NCBI GenBank assembly: GCA_948444845.1 | Contig: CAOJVB010000014.1 | Span: forward strand, 1 to 40,983 | Reading direction: 5' to 3' | DNA from: an uncultured Clostridiaceae bacterium | GTDB lineage: Bacteria > Bacillota > Clostridia > TANB77 > CAG-508 | DNA length: 40,983 bases | Shown here: piece by piece, positions 1 to 9,015 of the stretch | Layout: the number at the start of each line of letters is the position of its first letter | Numbering within the stretch: position 1 is the stretch's first letter | Notes under the pieces: generated by a model | Told to the model about the DNA's origin: nothing | The model's database searches: none | What the model saw: the letters and a program-made list of their open reading frames with translations, nothing else | Translations under genes and position numbers: made by a program

Positions 1-1140
1 AAAGTAAAACAAGAATTAATGAAATATGAACTAGTACCAGAAGAATGGGGAGGAGACACAATATATGTGCCAATATCAGCAAAAAAACGTATGAACATCA
101 ATGAATTATTAGATATGGTATTATTACAAGCAGATGTACTAGAATTAAAAACAAACCCTAAAAAACAAGCAAAAGGTGTTGTAATAGAAGCAAGACTTGA
201 CAAAACAAAAGGACCAGTAGCATCAATGTTAGTACAAAGAGGAAGCTTAGATGTTGGAGATACAATAGTAGTGGGATCAGCAATAGGAAGAATAAGAGCA
301 ATGAAAAATGATAAAGGACAAAAAGTAAAATCAGCAACAGCATCAACCCCAGTAGAAATAATGGGACTAACAGAAGTACCAGAATCTGGTGACATATTCT
401 ATGAAGTAAAAGACGAAAAAATGGCAAAACACCTAATAGAAAGAAGAAAACGTCAAGCAAGAGAAAAATCAATAAACAATATGCAAAAAGTAACACTAGA
501 TAACTTATTTACACAAATGGAACAAGGAAACTTAAAACACTTAAATATTATAGTAAAAGCAGATGTACAAGGAAGTGCAGAAGCTCTAAAACAATCATTA
601 GAAAAACAATCAGATGAAGAAGTAAATGTAAGAGTAATTCACAGTGCAGCAGGAGCAGTAAATGAAAGTGATGTAAATTTAGCAAAAGTAGCAAATGCCA
701 TAATAATAGCATTCAATGTGCGCCCAGTACCAACAGCAAAAGCATTAGCAGAAAGAGAAGAAATAGAAATAAAACAATACTCAGTAATATACCAAGCAAT
801 AGATGACGTAAAAGCTGCAATGAAAGGAATGTTAGACCCAATATATGAAGAAAAAGTAATAGGAAATGTAGAAGTAAGACAAACATTTAAAGTATCAAAT
901 GTAGGAACAATAGCAGGAGCATATGTACTAGAAGGAAAAATAGAAAGAAATGCAGGAGTAAGAGTACTACGTGAAAACGTAGTAATACACGAAGGAAAAC
1001 TAATATCACTAAAACGTTTCAAAGACGACGTAAAAGAAGTAGCAAAAGGCTATGAATGTGGAATGCAAATAGAAAACTACAACGACCTAAAAGAAGGCGA
1101 CATCATAGAAGTATACGTAATGGAAGAAGTAAAAAGATAA
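1..1140 (+). CDS. infB: Translation initiation factor IF-2, C-terminal part (5' end outside window)
   Basis: IF-2 is the GTPase that brings fMet-tRNA to the 30S subunit and promotes subunit joining. The frame is open from base 1, so the first visible methionine is not the start; the G-domain GTP-binding motifs lie upstream of the window. The visible part begins at the end of the G domain ([11 protein letters not shown], then VPISAKK) and runs through domain II ([23 protein letters not shown]), the helical linker, domain III ([26 protein letters not shown]) and the tRNA-binding domain IV ([24 protein letters not shown]). The order infB-rbfA-nrnA-truB is the usual Firmicutes arrangement. Arginine is encoded by AGA, CGT and CGC here (CGC at 721-723), which shows that CGN codons other than CGG are read normally. 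The gene ends with TAA. Confidence 0.97.
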   Translation, partial: KVKQELMKYELVPEEWGGDTIYVPISAKKRMNINELLDMVLLQADVLELKTNPKKQAKGVVIEARLDKTKGPVASMLVQRGSLDVGDTIVVGSAIGRIRAMKNDKGQKVKSATASTPVEIMGLTEVPESGDIFYEVKDEKMAKHLIERRKRQAREKSINNMQKVTLDNLFTQMEQGNLKHLNIIVKADVQGSAEALKQSLEKQSDEEVNVRVIHSAAGAVNESDVNLAKVANAIIIAFNVRPVPTAKALAEREEIEIKQYSVIYQAIDDVKAAMKGMLDPIYEEKVIGNVEVRQTFKVSNVGTIAGAYVLEGKIERNAGVRVLRENVVIHEGKLISLKRFKDDVKEVAKGYECGMQIENYNDLKEGDIIEVYVMEEVKR

Positions 1141-1160
1141 AAAGAAAGAGGAAGTCACTA

Positions 1161-1388
1161 CAATTGGGGACTGTCCCTGAATGGGTGCAGAAAAACTAGA
1201 TTGGGAAATAAAAACAAGATAGAAAATAAAAATAAATGCAAAACAAAAATAATGTAGGTAAAACAACAAATGTACCCAATCGGAAATCAAGAAATAAAGT
1301 TACAAGAGTAGAATACTAAAAGAAGTAAAAAACTAAAAGCACCCCCTTGGGTAATCGAAGATGTCCCAAGAGGGACTGTCCCCAATTG
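1161..1388. repeat. Inverted-repeat-bounded intergenic element (GGGGACTGTCCC family)
   Basis: The 390-base gap between infB and rbfA has no convincing gene. It holds two near-perfect inverted 17-base ends, CAATTGGGGACTGTCCC at 1161-1177 and GGGACTGTCCCCAATTG at 1372-1388, around an A-rich interior. The GGGGAC/GTCCCC ends and an internal AACAAGATAG string recur in the 85-bp elements at 7492 and 28670, so this is a larger or degraded member of the same dispersed family. It resembles a miniature non-autonomous element, but no target-site duplication is clear. Confidence 0.6.
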
Positions 1389-1434
1389 GGAAAGAAGAAT
1401 AAAATAACAACATATAGAATACTAAGACGAAGCA

Positions 1435-1488
1435 GTTTTTATCCCTAGTATTTCAGAACTTTTTAACTAAAATACTAAGGATAAAAAC
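1435..1488. repeat. Long intergenic hairpin upstream of rbfA
   Basis: Two 19-base arms (1435-1453 and 1470-1488) pair with a single G-T wobble around a loop of about 16 bases. The arms read GTTTTTATCCCTAGTATTT and AAATACTAAGGATAAAAAC. The hairpin is 42 bases upstream of rbfA. It is not followed by a clean T-run, so it may be an RNA-stability or processing structure rather than a terminator. Confidence 0.5.
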
Positions 1489-1530
1489 TTAAGGTTAATT
1501 TGCCCTTAAAATTTTGAAAGGAGAAACAAA

Positions 1531-1878
1531 ATGCCAACAAACGAAAACAGATTAAATAGGATAAATGAAGAACTAAAAAAAGAGATAAGTAACATTATTT
1601 CTTTTGAACTTAAAAATCCTGATGCAACTGGATTGATTAGTGTAACAAAAGTAAAAATAACACCAGACCTAAAATATGCAAAAGTATATGTAAGCATGCT
1701 AAACTCAAAAAGCAACGAAAAAACTTTAGAAGCACTAAAAAAATCATCAGGATATATAAGAAGCAGTATAGCAAAAAAAATAAACCTAAGAATAACACCA
1801 GAACTAGTATTTGAAGAAGATGACTCAATGGAATACGGAATGAAAATAGACTCAATATTAAAAGATTTAAATAAATAG
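1531..1878 (+). CDS. rbfA: 30S ribosome-binding factor A
   Basis: RbfA is a cold-shock-linked 30S maturation factor that binds near the 5' end of 16S rRNA. The 115-residue length is normal for the family. The N-terminal helix (NRLNRINEELKKEIS) is followed by a KH-like domain with VTKVKITPDLKYAKVYVS and the C-terminal RITPELVFEEDDSMEYG stretch, which is the characteristic RbfA signature. The ATG is preceded by AAGGAG at good spacing. It lies between infB and nrnA. Codon 10 is an ordinary arginine AGG (1558-1560), useful as a control for the CGG sites elsewhere. Function rests on family similarity. Confidence 0.95.
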   Translation: MPTNENRLNRINEELKKEISNIISFELKNPDATGLISVTKVKITPDLKYAKVYVSMLNSKSNEKTLEALKKSSGYIRSSIAKKINLRITPELVFEEDDSMEYGMKIDSILKDLNK

Positions 1879-1995
1879 AAGTCAGAAGTCAGAAAACAGA
1901 GGTCAGATAATAGAATTGTAGAGAATTAATCGGTAAGAAATACTTGAAAGAATTTACCCTAAAAATCCGACTTCTGATCTCTGACTTCTGATATC
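1879..1995. repeat. Intergenic inverted repeat built from GAAGTCAGA units
   Basis: Directly after the rbfA stop, tandem AGAAGTCAGA-type units (1879-1908) are mirrored by CTTCTGATCTCTGACTTCTG (1970-1989). The two sides can form a long imperfect stem around an unstructured middle. It fills the rbfA-nrnA gap and could terminate or stabilise the message; function is unknown. Confidence 0.55.
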
Positions 1996-2011
1996 CAAAA
2001 GGAGATCTAAA

Positions 2012-2965
2012 ATGACATTAGATAATATATTAGAAAAAATTAAAAAAGCCAAATCAATAGTACTTCTAACCCACGAAAATCCAGATGGAGATGCGGTAGG
2101 AAGTAGTTTAGCAATGTATGAAGCACTAAAACAAATGGGAAAAGAAAATGTAGATGTAATAATACCAGAATATCCACGAACATATACATTTTTACCAAAT
2201 GTAGACAAAGTAAAAAAAGAAGGAAGAGAAGAAAACTATGATTTAGCAATAGCATTAGACAGTGCCACAATAAAAATGTTAAATGGCTGGTCAAATTATT
2301 TTGAAGAAGCAAAAACAAAAATAGTAATAGACCATCATAGTACAAACACTATGTATGGAGACCTAAACTACGTAAATCCAGATTCACCAGCATGTACACA
2401 AATATTATTAACAATATTTGAATATTTCGGAATAGAAATAACAAACGAAATAGGAAAATGTATATTAACAGGAATAATAACAGATACAGGTGGCTTTCAA
2501 TATGTGTCAACAAGACCAGAAACATTTGAATTTGCAGCAAGACTTTTAAAATCAGGAATAAATGTTTCAGAAATATATAAAAAAGCAATGAATACAAAAA
2601 CAAGAGCAAACTTCGAACTAAGAAAAAGAGCAATAGATAGAATGGAGTTTTTGGAAGAAGGGAAAATTTCATTCACATACATAACAAAACAAGATATAGA
2701 AGAAATAGAAGCTACATCAGATGACCATGAAGGAATAGTAGATGAAGGAAGATGTATAGAAGGAGTAGAAGTATCAATATTTATAAGAGAGACAGAAAAA
2801 GGGTATAAAGTATCATTACGTTCAAACGAATATGTAAATGTATCAGATGTATGCTTAATTTTTGGTGGAGGCGGACACAAACACGCAGCTAGTTGCACAG
2901 TAACGATGCCAATAGAGCAAGCAAAGGAAAAGATAATTAATCAAATAAAAATGCAACTAAAATAG
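2012..2965 (+). CDS. nrnA: DHH-family bifunctional oligoribonuclease/PAP phosphatase NrnA
   Basis: NrnA degrades 2-5 nt RNAs and dephosphorylates pAp. At 317 residues it has family-typical length. The N-terminal DHH domain shows the metal-binding motifs LTHENPDGDAVGSSLA (near residues 19-34), ALDSATI and the eponymous DHH in IVIDHHSTN (near residue 107), followed by ITDTGGFQY. The C-terminal DHHA1 domain ends with GGGGHKHAASC, the substrate-binding glycine/histidine motif. The start follows AAAGGAGATCTAAA. Only 7 bases separate it from truB, so the two are probably co-transcribed, the usual clostridial arrangement. Confidence 0.93.
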   Translation: MTLDNILEKIKKAKSIVLLTHENPDGDAVGSSLAMYEALKQMGKENVDVIIPEYPRTYTFLPNVDKVKKEGREENYDLAIALDSATIKMLNGWSNYFEEAKTKIVIDHHSTNTMYGDLNYVNPDSPACTQILLTIFEYFGIEITNEIGKCILTGIITDTGGFQYVSTRPETFEFAARLLKSGINVSEIYKKAMNTKTRANFELRKRAIDRMEFLEEGKISFTYITKQDIEEIEATSDDHEGIVDEGRCIEGVEVSIFIRETEKGYKVSLRSNEYVNVSDVCLIFGGGGHKHAASCTVTMPIEQAKEKIINQIKMQLK

Positions 2966-2972
2966 GAGAATA

Positions 2973-3840
2973 ATGAACGGAATAATAATAATAAACAAAC
3001 CAAAAGGCTACACATCACATGATGTAGTAGCAAAAGTAAAAAAGATATTAAACATAAAAAAAGTGGGACATACAGGAACATTAGATCCTAATGCGACAGG
3101 GGTATTGCCACTTCTTTTAAACGAAGGAACTAAACTTTCAAAATACCTAATAGAGCATGATAAGGAATATGAAGTTACCTTAAAACTGGGAATAAAAACT
3201 GATACAGCAGACTCAGAAGGAAAGAAAATAGAAGAAAAACAAGTAGGAAATTTATCAAATGTAGATGAAGTATTACAAAGTTTTATAGGAGAGCAAGAAC
3301 AAACACCACCAATGTATTCAGCAATAAAAGTAAATGGAAAAAAACTATATGAATATGCAAGAAAACGGTGAAGAGATTGAAATAGCACCAAGAAAAATAA
3401 CAATATATAATATAGAACTAATAGATATTAATAAAAAGGAAAATGAAATATACTTTAAAGTATCATGCTCAAAAGGTACATATATAAGAAGTTTATGTGA
3501 AGATATTGCACAAAGGCTAGATACAGTAGGATATATGAAAGAACTAAATAGAATAAAAGTAGGAAGATTTAGAATAGAAGATGCAATAACAATAAATCAA
3601 ATAGAAGAAAATGACATAGAATTTATAAAAAAGAATATAATAACAATGAAAAGACTATTTGAAGATAAAGAAAAAATTGAACTAAACAATGAAACACAAC
3701 AAAAATTTTTAAATGGAGTAAAAATATATACTAAAAAACAAAATGGAGTATATAATATATATAATAAAGAAAAATATATAGGAATAGGAACAATAAAAGA
3801 GAACATCTTAAAAAGAGATATAATCGAAAAAGAAATATAA
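2973..3840 (+). CDS. truB: tRNA pseudouridine(55) synthase TruB, read through a +1 shift at CGG
   Basis: TruB converts U55 of the tRNA T-loop to pseudouridine. The first reading frame (2973-3371) carries the N-terminal INKPKGYTSHDVV and the catalytic segment GHTGTLDPNATGVLPL with the active-site Asp, but stops at CGG TGA (3366-3371) after 132 codons. Skipping C3366 continues as KLYEYARKGEEIE, matching the family's YEYAR-x-G signature, then APRKITIY and SKGTYIRSLCEDIA. The joined product is 288 residues, normal for TruB. Both halves are intact and there are no other lesions, so decay is unlikely; recoding or a sequencing error is the explanation. The ATG follows AGGAG and overlaps the nrnA transcript. 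Confidence 0.9.
3366..3369 (+). other. CGGT +1 recoding site 1 (truB)
   Basis: In-frame CGG followed immediately by a TGA stop in frame 0. Reading AAA then GGT, with C3366 skipped, restores TruB with glycine in the ARKGEE segment. Confidence 0.85.
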
Positions 3841-3874
3841 TATAAAATGTAATGAAAATGTAATATAAAATATA

Positions 3875-3903
3875 TTGAAACTTAGCATTTTATATGTTAA
3901 TAT
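3875..3903 (+). promoter_or_regulatory. Possible sigma-A promoter of 6S RNA
   Basis: TTGAAA (3875-3880), a 17-base spacer and a weak TAATAT (3898-3903) lie just upstream of the 6S RNA. The exact start is uncertain because the following sequence is rich in TATA-like strings. Confidence 0.35.
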
Positions 3904-3930
3904 ATAACTATAAAAGATAACTAAATATTA

Positions 3931-4121
3931 AATATCCCTGCTCGGTACGTGTAGACTGGAATTTTATTACCAACAAATAATAAAAGGGAGTCCGGCTTTG
4001 AAAGCCCGCGTGTATGCTTGCATTTATGTAAGAAACCCATAAGCTTTCAACACGACACCCACCTGTGCAAACAGGTATTAAAAATCCAATCATCTTGCGG
4101 CTTATAGTGGGGGATTTTTTT
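3931..4121 (+). ncRNA. ssrS: 6S RNA (SsrS)
   Basis: 6S RNA mimics an open promoter and sequesters the housekeeping RNA polymerase. This gene-free stretch has much higher GC than its surroundings. Its ends can pair (AATATCCC at the 5' end with GGGGATTTTT at the 3' end) to form the closing stem, and the 3' end is a T-run that doubles as terminator. The internal strings CTTGCATTTA, CGACACCCACCTG, AACAGGT and CTTGCGGC appear in the order and spacing of bacterial 6S RNAs, including the CACCT/AGGT hairpin on the 3' side. The length of about 190 nt is typical. Identification is by motif and layout recall, not a covariance search. Confidence 0.8.
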
Positions 4122-4131
4122 ATAATATTTT

Positions 4132-4166
4132 AATCTCTTAAGGAAAGGCTCTTAAGAGATTTTTTC
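4132..4166 (+). terminator. Rho-independent terminator after 6S RNA
   Basis: The stem ATCTCTTAAG / CTTAAGAGAT with a short loop is followed by TTTTTTC. It separates the 6S RNA from the prmC promoter. Confidence 0.8.
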
Positions 4167-4195
4167 TTGATATTTAAATACAAATATAGTAAAAT
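4167..4195 (+). promoter_or_regulatory. Probable sigma-A promoter of prmC
   Basis: TTGATA (4167-4172), a 17-base spacer and TAAAAT (4190-4195) start within the tail of the preceding terminator and end just before the prmC ribosome-binding site. Confidence 0.5.
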
Positions 4196-4213
4196 TTTTA
4201 TGAGGTGTATAAA

Positions 4214-5062
4214 ATGAAAATAAAAGAACTAATTAATTATGGAAAAAAACTATTAGTAGAAAATGAAATACAAGATAGTACTATAATAGCAAAAACACTA
4301 GCAGAATATATTTTGAAAATGGATAGAATGCAAATTGTAATAAATGAAGAAAAAGAAATAGATGAGCGAGAAAAAACAAGGTATTATTTAGCATTAATAG
4401 AAATTATACAAGGAATGCCAATTCAGTACATAACAAATAAACAAGAATTTATGAACTTAGAATTCTATGTAGATGAAAATGTACTAATACCACAGCCAGA
4501 TACAGAAATTTTAGTAGAAGAAGTAATAAATATTGCAAAGCAAAAAAAAGAGGATATACAAATACTAGATATATGCGCAGGAAGTGGTGCTATAGGAATA
4601 GCAATTAGTAAAAATATAGAAAATGCACATATAACAATGTCAGATATAAGCGAAGAAGCTATTAAAATAGCGAAGCAAAATAGTGAAAAACACATAAAGT
4701 CAAGTAAAATAGAATTTGTACTATCAAATATGTTTGAAAACATAACGAAAAAATATGATATTATAGTTTCAAACCCACCATACATAGAAAATAGTATAAT
4801 AGGAACTTTGCCAGTGAATGTACAAAAGGAACCTATAATAGCATTAGCAGGAGGAGAAGATGGATTGAAATTCTACAGAATATTAGCAGACCAAGCATAT
4901 AAATTTTTAAATGATGAAGGCTATTTGTGTATGGAAATAGGATATGACCAAAAGGAAAAAGTAATAAACTTAATAAATGACACTGACAAGTACAAAGAAA
5001 TATATTCAAAAAAGGATTTAGCAGGAAATGATAGGATAGTTGTAGCGAAAGCGAAAAAATAA
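4214..5062 (+). CDS. prmC: Peptide chain release factor N5-glutamine methyltransferase
   Basis: PrmC methylates the glutamine of the GGQ motif in RF1/RF2, using SAM. The chosen ATG (4214) has GAGGTG 6 bases upstream; an in-frame GTG at 4205 would lie inside that ribosome-binding site. The N-terminal helical domain is followed by a Rossmann methyltransferase domain with the SAM motif LDICAGSGAIGIA and the catalytic NPPYIE motif (VSNPPYIENS). The LIPQPDTE segment has Q where many homologues have R. The product is 282 residues, typical for PrmC. Codon 52 is an ordinary arginine CGA (4367). It has its own promoter and a strong terminator follows. Confidence 0.93.
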   Translation: MKIKELINYGKKLLVENEIQDSTIIAKTLAEYILKMDRMQIVINEEKEIDEREKTRYYLALIEIIQGMPIQYITNKQEFMNLEFYVDENVLIPQPDTEILVEEVINIAKQKKEDIQILDICAGSGAIGIAISKNIENAHITMSDISEEAIKIAKQNSEKHIKSSKIEFVLSNMFENITKKYDIIVSNPPYIENSIIGTLPVNVQKEPIIALAGGEDGLKFYRILADQAYKFLNDEGYLCMEIGYDQKEKVINLINDTDKYKEIYSKKDLAGNDRIVVAKAKK

Positions 5063-5074
5063 GATTAAATTTAA

Positions 5075-5117
5075 AGGAGCAATAAAAATTTTGCTCCTTT
5101 AAAATTTTTATTGCTCC
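5075..5117. terminator. Nested alternative hairpins after prmC
   Basis: AAGGAGCAA can pair with TTGCTCCTT at 5091-5099. Alternatively the whole GGAGCAATAAAAATTT arm (5076-5091) can pair with AAATTTTTATTGCTCC (5102-5117). The two folds are mutually exclusive, both involve T-rich tracts, and either could terminate prmC transcription. Confidence 0.6.
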
Positions 5118-5139
5118 TAAAAAACATATGTGATATACT
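5111..5139 (+). promoter_or_regulatory. Probable sigma-A promoter of the 5168 gene
   Basis: TTGCTC (5111-5116), 17 bases, then TATACT (5134-5139). The -35 box lies inside the distal arm of the prmC terminator. Confidence 0.45.
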
Positions 5140-5167
5140 AAAGAAAAAACATTAGGAGGAAGCAAAA

Positions 5168-7463
5168 GTGTTAAAAAATACGAAAGAAGATAACAAAGCA
5201 ATAGAAAAAAAGCTAAAAAGTATAGGATTAGATTTAGAAAATATACCAGAATGCTTACTAAGTATAGAAAAAATAAAATATAAACCATTAAAAACATATG
5301 AAGATAATAATTATAAAGTATATAAATATGTAAATATAAAAGATATAGAAATATTAATAACACCTTCAGATAGGTTAGATGATTTAAATCAAAAACTAAA
5401 AAGAGCCTTGCCACTTGCATTTTATTTAAAATCAGAAAGTGAAGAAACATTAGAGCAATATACTACTTTCTTAAATATGATAAGAAAATTAAACTTAGAA
5501 AAATTAAAAAGTATAGAGCAAGAGCAAAAGTTACTGGGTAAAGACATACCATATGAAATAAAATATAAAAATAATTATATATGGCAAATATATTACTCTG
5601 AAATAGAAAATAAATATTTCATGTTATTCTCTAGTAATGAAAATAATGCAGAAGCTTTATTCTATTTAATAAAGAAAAAAATAGCAATGCAAAAGTCGAA
5701 AAAGAACGAAAAAATATATGTTCCAATAACTCATATGGAATACTCAAATAAGAATTTAAAGAAAAGTGAAATTGCAGATTTAGAGAACTATCTATGGTTT
5801 TTCACAAAAGAATGGCCAAGTATATATGAAGTATATAATCAAAATGGCGAGCAAAGTATAGAAATATTAGGAAAAGCAGTAGTATATGAAAAAGTAAAAA
5901 GTATGTATAAAATAACATTAGAAAATAAAGAGAAAGCAAGTGAGCAATTTAAGCTATTAAAAGCACTTTTTATTTTACAATCAACAGATGGAATGGAATA
6001 TAACTTTAAAACAATAATAAATGAAAGAGGAAGTTTAGATTTTTGCTATAATTTAAAGAAAATAACATATGAAAATTTGCCAGAATTTATAAGACAAGAA
6101 GTGCAAGTTAAACAAGAAAAAATGAATAAAACATTTAGTGAAAATATATTAAATGCTGAAAGGTTAGAACTACTAAAAGAAACACTAAAAAAGCAAAAAG
6201 AAGAATATTTACTAAAGGAAAAACAAATAACAAATTTTTTAGAATGTAAAAAAAGTTTTTTTGGAAGAGTTAAATATTTCTTTAAAAAAGATAATAAAAC
6301 AAATAAATTAAAAGAAATAAAACAAATGCCAGAAAATGAAGAAAAAAGTATAGAAATAGGTTCTATAGAGCAAATAGAAACGAAAGACTTTTACACAATA
6401 GAAGACCTGCTAAAAATATGTGAAACACTAAGTAAAGAAGAAACAAAGCTAAAAAATATGCAAATGGATATAAAAGCATTAGAAAATAAAAAAGAAAATT
6501 TAGAAAGAAAAATACAAAATGCAACTTTATACATAAATGAAATAGAAAGCCATAAAAAGAGTATATTTGACTTTTGGAAGTTCACAAACAAAGACGAAGT
6601 AACACTTCTTAATGAAGGAGAACAAAAAGAAAATGAAAAGAAAAACATTTTAAAAAGAAAGTTTGACTATGAAGAAGACCTAGAAGAGTTTGGAAAAAAA
6701 GTGGATTTAAAACAAAGAGAAATATTTACTAAAAATGAATGTGACGCAATGTTTGCACTACTTAATGACTTACCAACTTTTAATATACTAAATAAAGAAA
6801 AAATACTAAAAAAAGATATTAACCAAATAGAAAAAAGATTAAAAATACTAAAACAAGAATATAATGAAAATGTAGAAGAAATTGCAGGAAAAGATTTTGA
6901 CATATTTGGAAACATAGCACAAGACAAAACAAAAATAAAAATTTTAAACAATGTAAAACACAGAGAAGTCGAAAAAGATAAATTTAATATTTTAGCTGTA
7001 AATAATGATACAACAGTAGAAGAATATAAAGAAAACTTAGATAATTATAGAAAACTATTAAAAGAAAGTATGCGGAAAAATGCAAAGCATAGAAGATATA
7101 GCTATTTATAAACTAACTAGTGAAGAAAGTTTAAATGAAAAAACTTTTGAAATATTAAATATAAATCCAAGAGAAGAAATAGAAAGTGGTTGTGATAATA
7201 AAGAAAAAGTGCATTTATTTAAGTTAAATGTGAAAGAAAAAATGCCTGTAATGTTTTACACAAACATAATTTTTTACGACAACCTAAATAGAACACTCCC
7301 AGAAGGGATGGACATAGGAAGCAAAGTTTTAATTGACTTATCTAAGTTTGAAATAAAGTTAATTTCTAGAAAAGACTTTTACATAAATATATTAGAAAAC
7401 GAATTCAAAAATGAAATAAAACTAATCCAAGTATATGAATACGACTTAGAAATCAGAAAATAA
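5168..7463 (+). CDS. Unrecognised coiled-coil protein, joined by a +1 shift at CGG
   Basis: I do not recognise this family. The GTG start (5168) has a strong AGGAGG at 5155-5160. Read with C7073 skipped, it gives one protein of 764 residues; read literally, frame 0 stops at 7111 and a second frame begins at 7080. The middle and C-terminal parts are lysine/glutamate-rich with long heptad-like stretches (around residues 320-520 and 540-640), suggesting coiled coils. There is no signal peptide or membrane segment, so it is likely cytoplasmic. Short basic clusters occur (FFGRVKYFFKK). The post-shift tail of about 130 residues (from GKMQSIEDIAIYKLT) is compact and less charged. It lies between prmC and deoB with its own promoter. 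The two frames overlap only around the CGG, as expected for one gene. Confidence 0.75.
7073..7076 (+). other. CGGA +1 recoding site 2 (coiled-coil protein)
   Basis: ATG CGG AAA in frame 0. Skipping C7073 gives ATG GGA AAA and joins the two frames as SMGKMQSIED. Confidence 0.75.
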
Positions 7464-7491
7464 CATGTAAAAAAGACAGGACAGTAGCATT

Positions 7492-7576
7492 GGGGACGGT
7501 TCGTAATCGGAAACAAGATAGAGCAAAACCACAAGTAAAAAACAAAAATAATCTAGCTAGATTAGGAACTGTCCCC
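7492..7576. repeat. 85-bp dispersed repeat, copy 1
   Basis: It begins GGGGACGGTTC and ends GAACTGTCCCC, and the two ends pair with one G-T wobble. The interior shares TCGTAATCGGAAACAAGATAG and a TAGATTAGGAACTGTCCCC-type end with the copy at 28670-28754, which is also exactly 85 bp. It lies in the 162-base gap before deoB. Confidence 0.8.
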
Positions 7577-7625
7577 AACGCGGAAAAAAGCAGTAACCCA
7601 AAAATAAAAGAAAGGAGAAAAGACA

Positions 7626-8804
7626 ATGATAAAAAGAGCTATAATAATCGTTTTAGATGGCTTTGGAGTGGGTTCGCTTCCAGACGCTGATAAATATGGA
7701 GATAAAGGAAGCAACACCCTAAAAGGCATATATGATAAATGCAAACCACATCTACCAAACATGAAAAAAATGGGACTTTATAATATAGAAGGAATAGGAA
7801 TACCAGAAAAAGAAGAAAGTCCTATTGGAGCATTTGGCAAACTAGCAGAAAAATCAGTAGGAAAAAATAGCCCAGTAGGACATTGGGAAATAGCAGGTCA
7901 TATAACAAATCCAGGCTTTACAACATATCCAAAAGCATTCCCACAAGAAATGATACAAGAATTTATAGAAAAAACAGGTATTAAAGGCATACTATGTAAT
8001 GAAGTAGGTTCAGGCACAGAAATACTAAAACGTTTTGGAGAAGAACACATAAAAACAGGTTATCCAATAATATACACATCAGCAGATAGTGTATTTCAAA
8101 TAGCAGCACATGAAGACGTAATACCAGTAGAAGAACTATATAAAATGTGCAAAATAGCAAGAAAAATGTTAAATAAGCCAGAATACAATGTAGGAACAGT
8201 TATAGCAAGACCATTCATAGGAACAACAAGTAATAACTTTACTAGAACATATAACAGAAAAGACTTTGAAAGTAATACTTTTGGAAAAACAATGTTAGAC
8301 ATAATAAGTCAAAAAGGCAAAGAAGTAATTTCAATAGGAAAAATAGAAGACCTATTTAGCCTAAGAGGAATAACAAGTCACTACCATACAGAAGGAAATA
8401 AAGACGGAATAGAAAAAACGATAGAAGAAACAAAGAAAAACACAGAAGGCTTAATATTCACAAACCTAGTAGACACCGACATGTTATACGGTCACAGAAA
8501 CGATGTAGAAGGTTACTCAAAAGCACTAGAATACTTTGACAGCAAACTACCAGAAATAATGAAAAATATGAAAGAAACCGACATGCTAATAATAACTGCT
8601 GACCACGGAAACGACCCAACAACACCAAGCACAGACCATTCAAGGGAATATATACCAATGCTTATATATGGAAAACAAATAAAAGAAAATGTAAATGTAG
8701 GAACAAGAGATACTTATGCAGATATATCAGCAACAGTATTAGATATATTAGAATTAGAGAAATTAGAAAATGGTGAAAGTTTTAAAAAAGAAATATTAAA
8801 ATAA
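7626..8804 (+). CDS. deoB: Phosphopentomutase
   Basis: DeoB interconverts (deoxy)ribose 1- and 5-phosphate in nucleoside salvage. It belongs to the alkaline-phosphatase-like metalloenzymes. The N-terminal metal/nucleophile region reads IIIVLDGFGVGSLPDA with the following GSNTL threonine motif. A cap domain with GHWEIAGH follows, then the C-terminal metal ligands in DTDMLYGHRND, ITADHGNDPTT and TDHSREYIPML. At 392 residues it has the standard DeoB length. The ATG follows AAAGGAG. All CGG trinucleotides here are out of frame (GAC GGA, TAC GGT, CAC GGA), so the gene reads through without any shift. It is followed by a long palindrome. Confidence 0.95.
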   Translation: MIKRAIIIVLDGFGVGSLPDADKYGDKGSNTLKGIYDKCKPHLPNMKKMGLYNIEGIGIPEKEESPIGAFGKLAEKSVGKNSPVGHWEIAGHITNPGFTTYPKAFPQEMIQEFIEKTGIKGILCNEVGSGTEILKRFGEEHIKTGYPIIYTSADSVFQIAAHEDVIPVEELYKMCKIARKMLNKPEYNVGTVIARPFIGTTSNNFTRTYNRKDFESNTFGKTMLDIISQKGKEVISIGKIEDLFSLRGITSHYHTEGNKDGIEKTIEETKKNTEGLIFTNLVDTDMLYGHRNDVEGYSKALEYFDSKLPEIMKNMKETDMLIITADHGNDPTTPSTDHSREYIPMLIYGKQIKENVNVGTRDTYADISATVLDILELEKLENGESFKKEILK

Positions 8805-8813
8805 GAAATAAAG

Positions 8814-8902
8814 GGTCTGTAAAAAAAGTCCATTAGAAAAATAAGATTCGAGTTAAAATTATAACTCAAATCTTATTTTTCTAATGGACTTTTTTACAGA
8901 CC
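8814..8902. repeat. Long palindromic element after deoB
   Basis: Arms of about 42 bases start GGTCTGTAAAAAAAGTCC and end GGACTTTTTTACAGACC. They differ by one A/T-run length and one mismatch, around a tiny loop. It can act as a strong bidirectional terminator and looks like a MITE-type palindrome. A half-copy occurs at 33084. Confidence 0.75.
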
Positions 8903-8940
8903 TAGTATAAGACAATTATTAAATAAAACCCTCTAAAACC

Positions 8941-8969
8941 TTGACAAATACAGTAAATAAATATACAAT
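8941..8969 (+). promoter_or_regulatory. Sigma-A promoter of the polysaccharide locus
   Basis: A perfect TTGACA (8941-8946), 17-base spacer and TACAAT (8964-8969) lie 46 bases before the first gene of the polysaccharide cluster. Confidence 0.75.
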
Positions 8970-9015
8970 AAGCCTAGTTTAAAAAGAATAAAAAATATGT
9001 AGGAGAAGGATTTTA

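Noticed and set aside
3908-4093. 61-codon minus-strand ORF inside the 6S RNA region
   Set aside because: No ribosome-binding site, and the sequence is explained by the structured 6S RNA on the other strand.
7497-7510. CGG in the dispersed repeats as further recoding sites
   Set aside because: They lie in noncoding DNA, so no frame can be judged; they were not counted.
7490-7690. 66-codon ORF spanning the 85-bp repeat and the start of deoB
   Set aside because: It runs through a noncoding repeat and overlaps deoB in another frame; no proper start signal.
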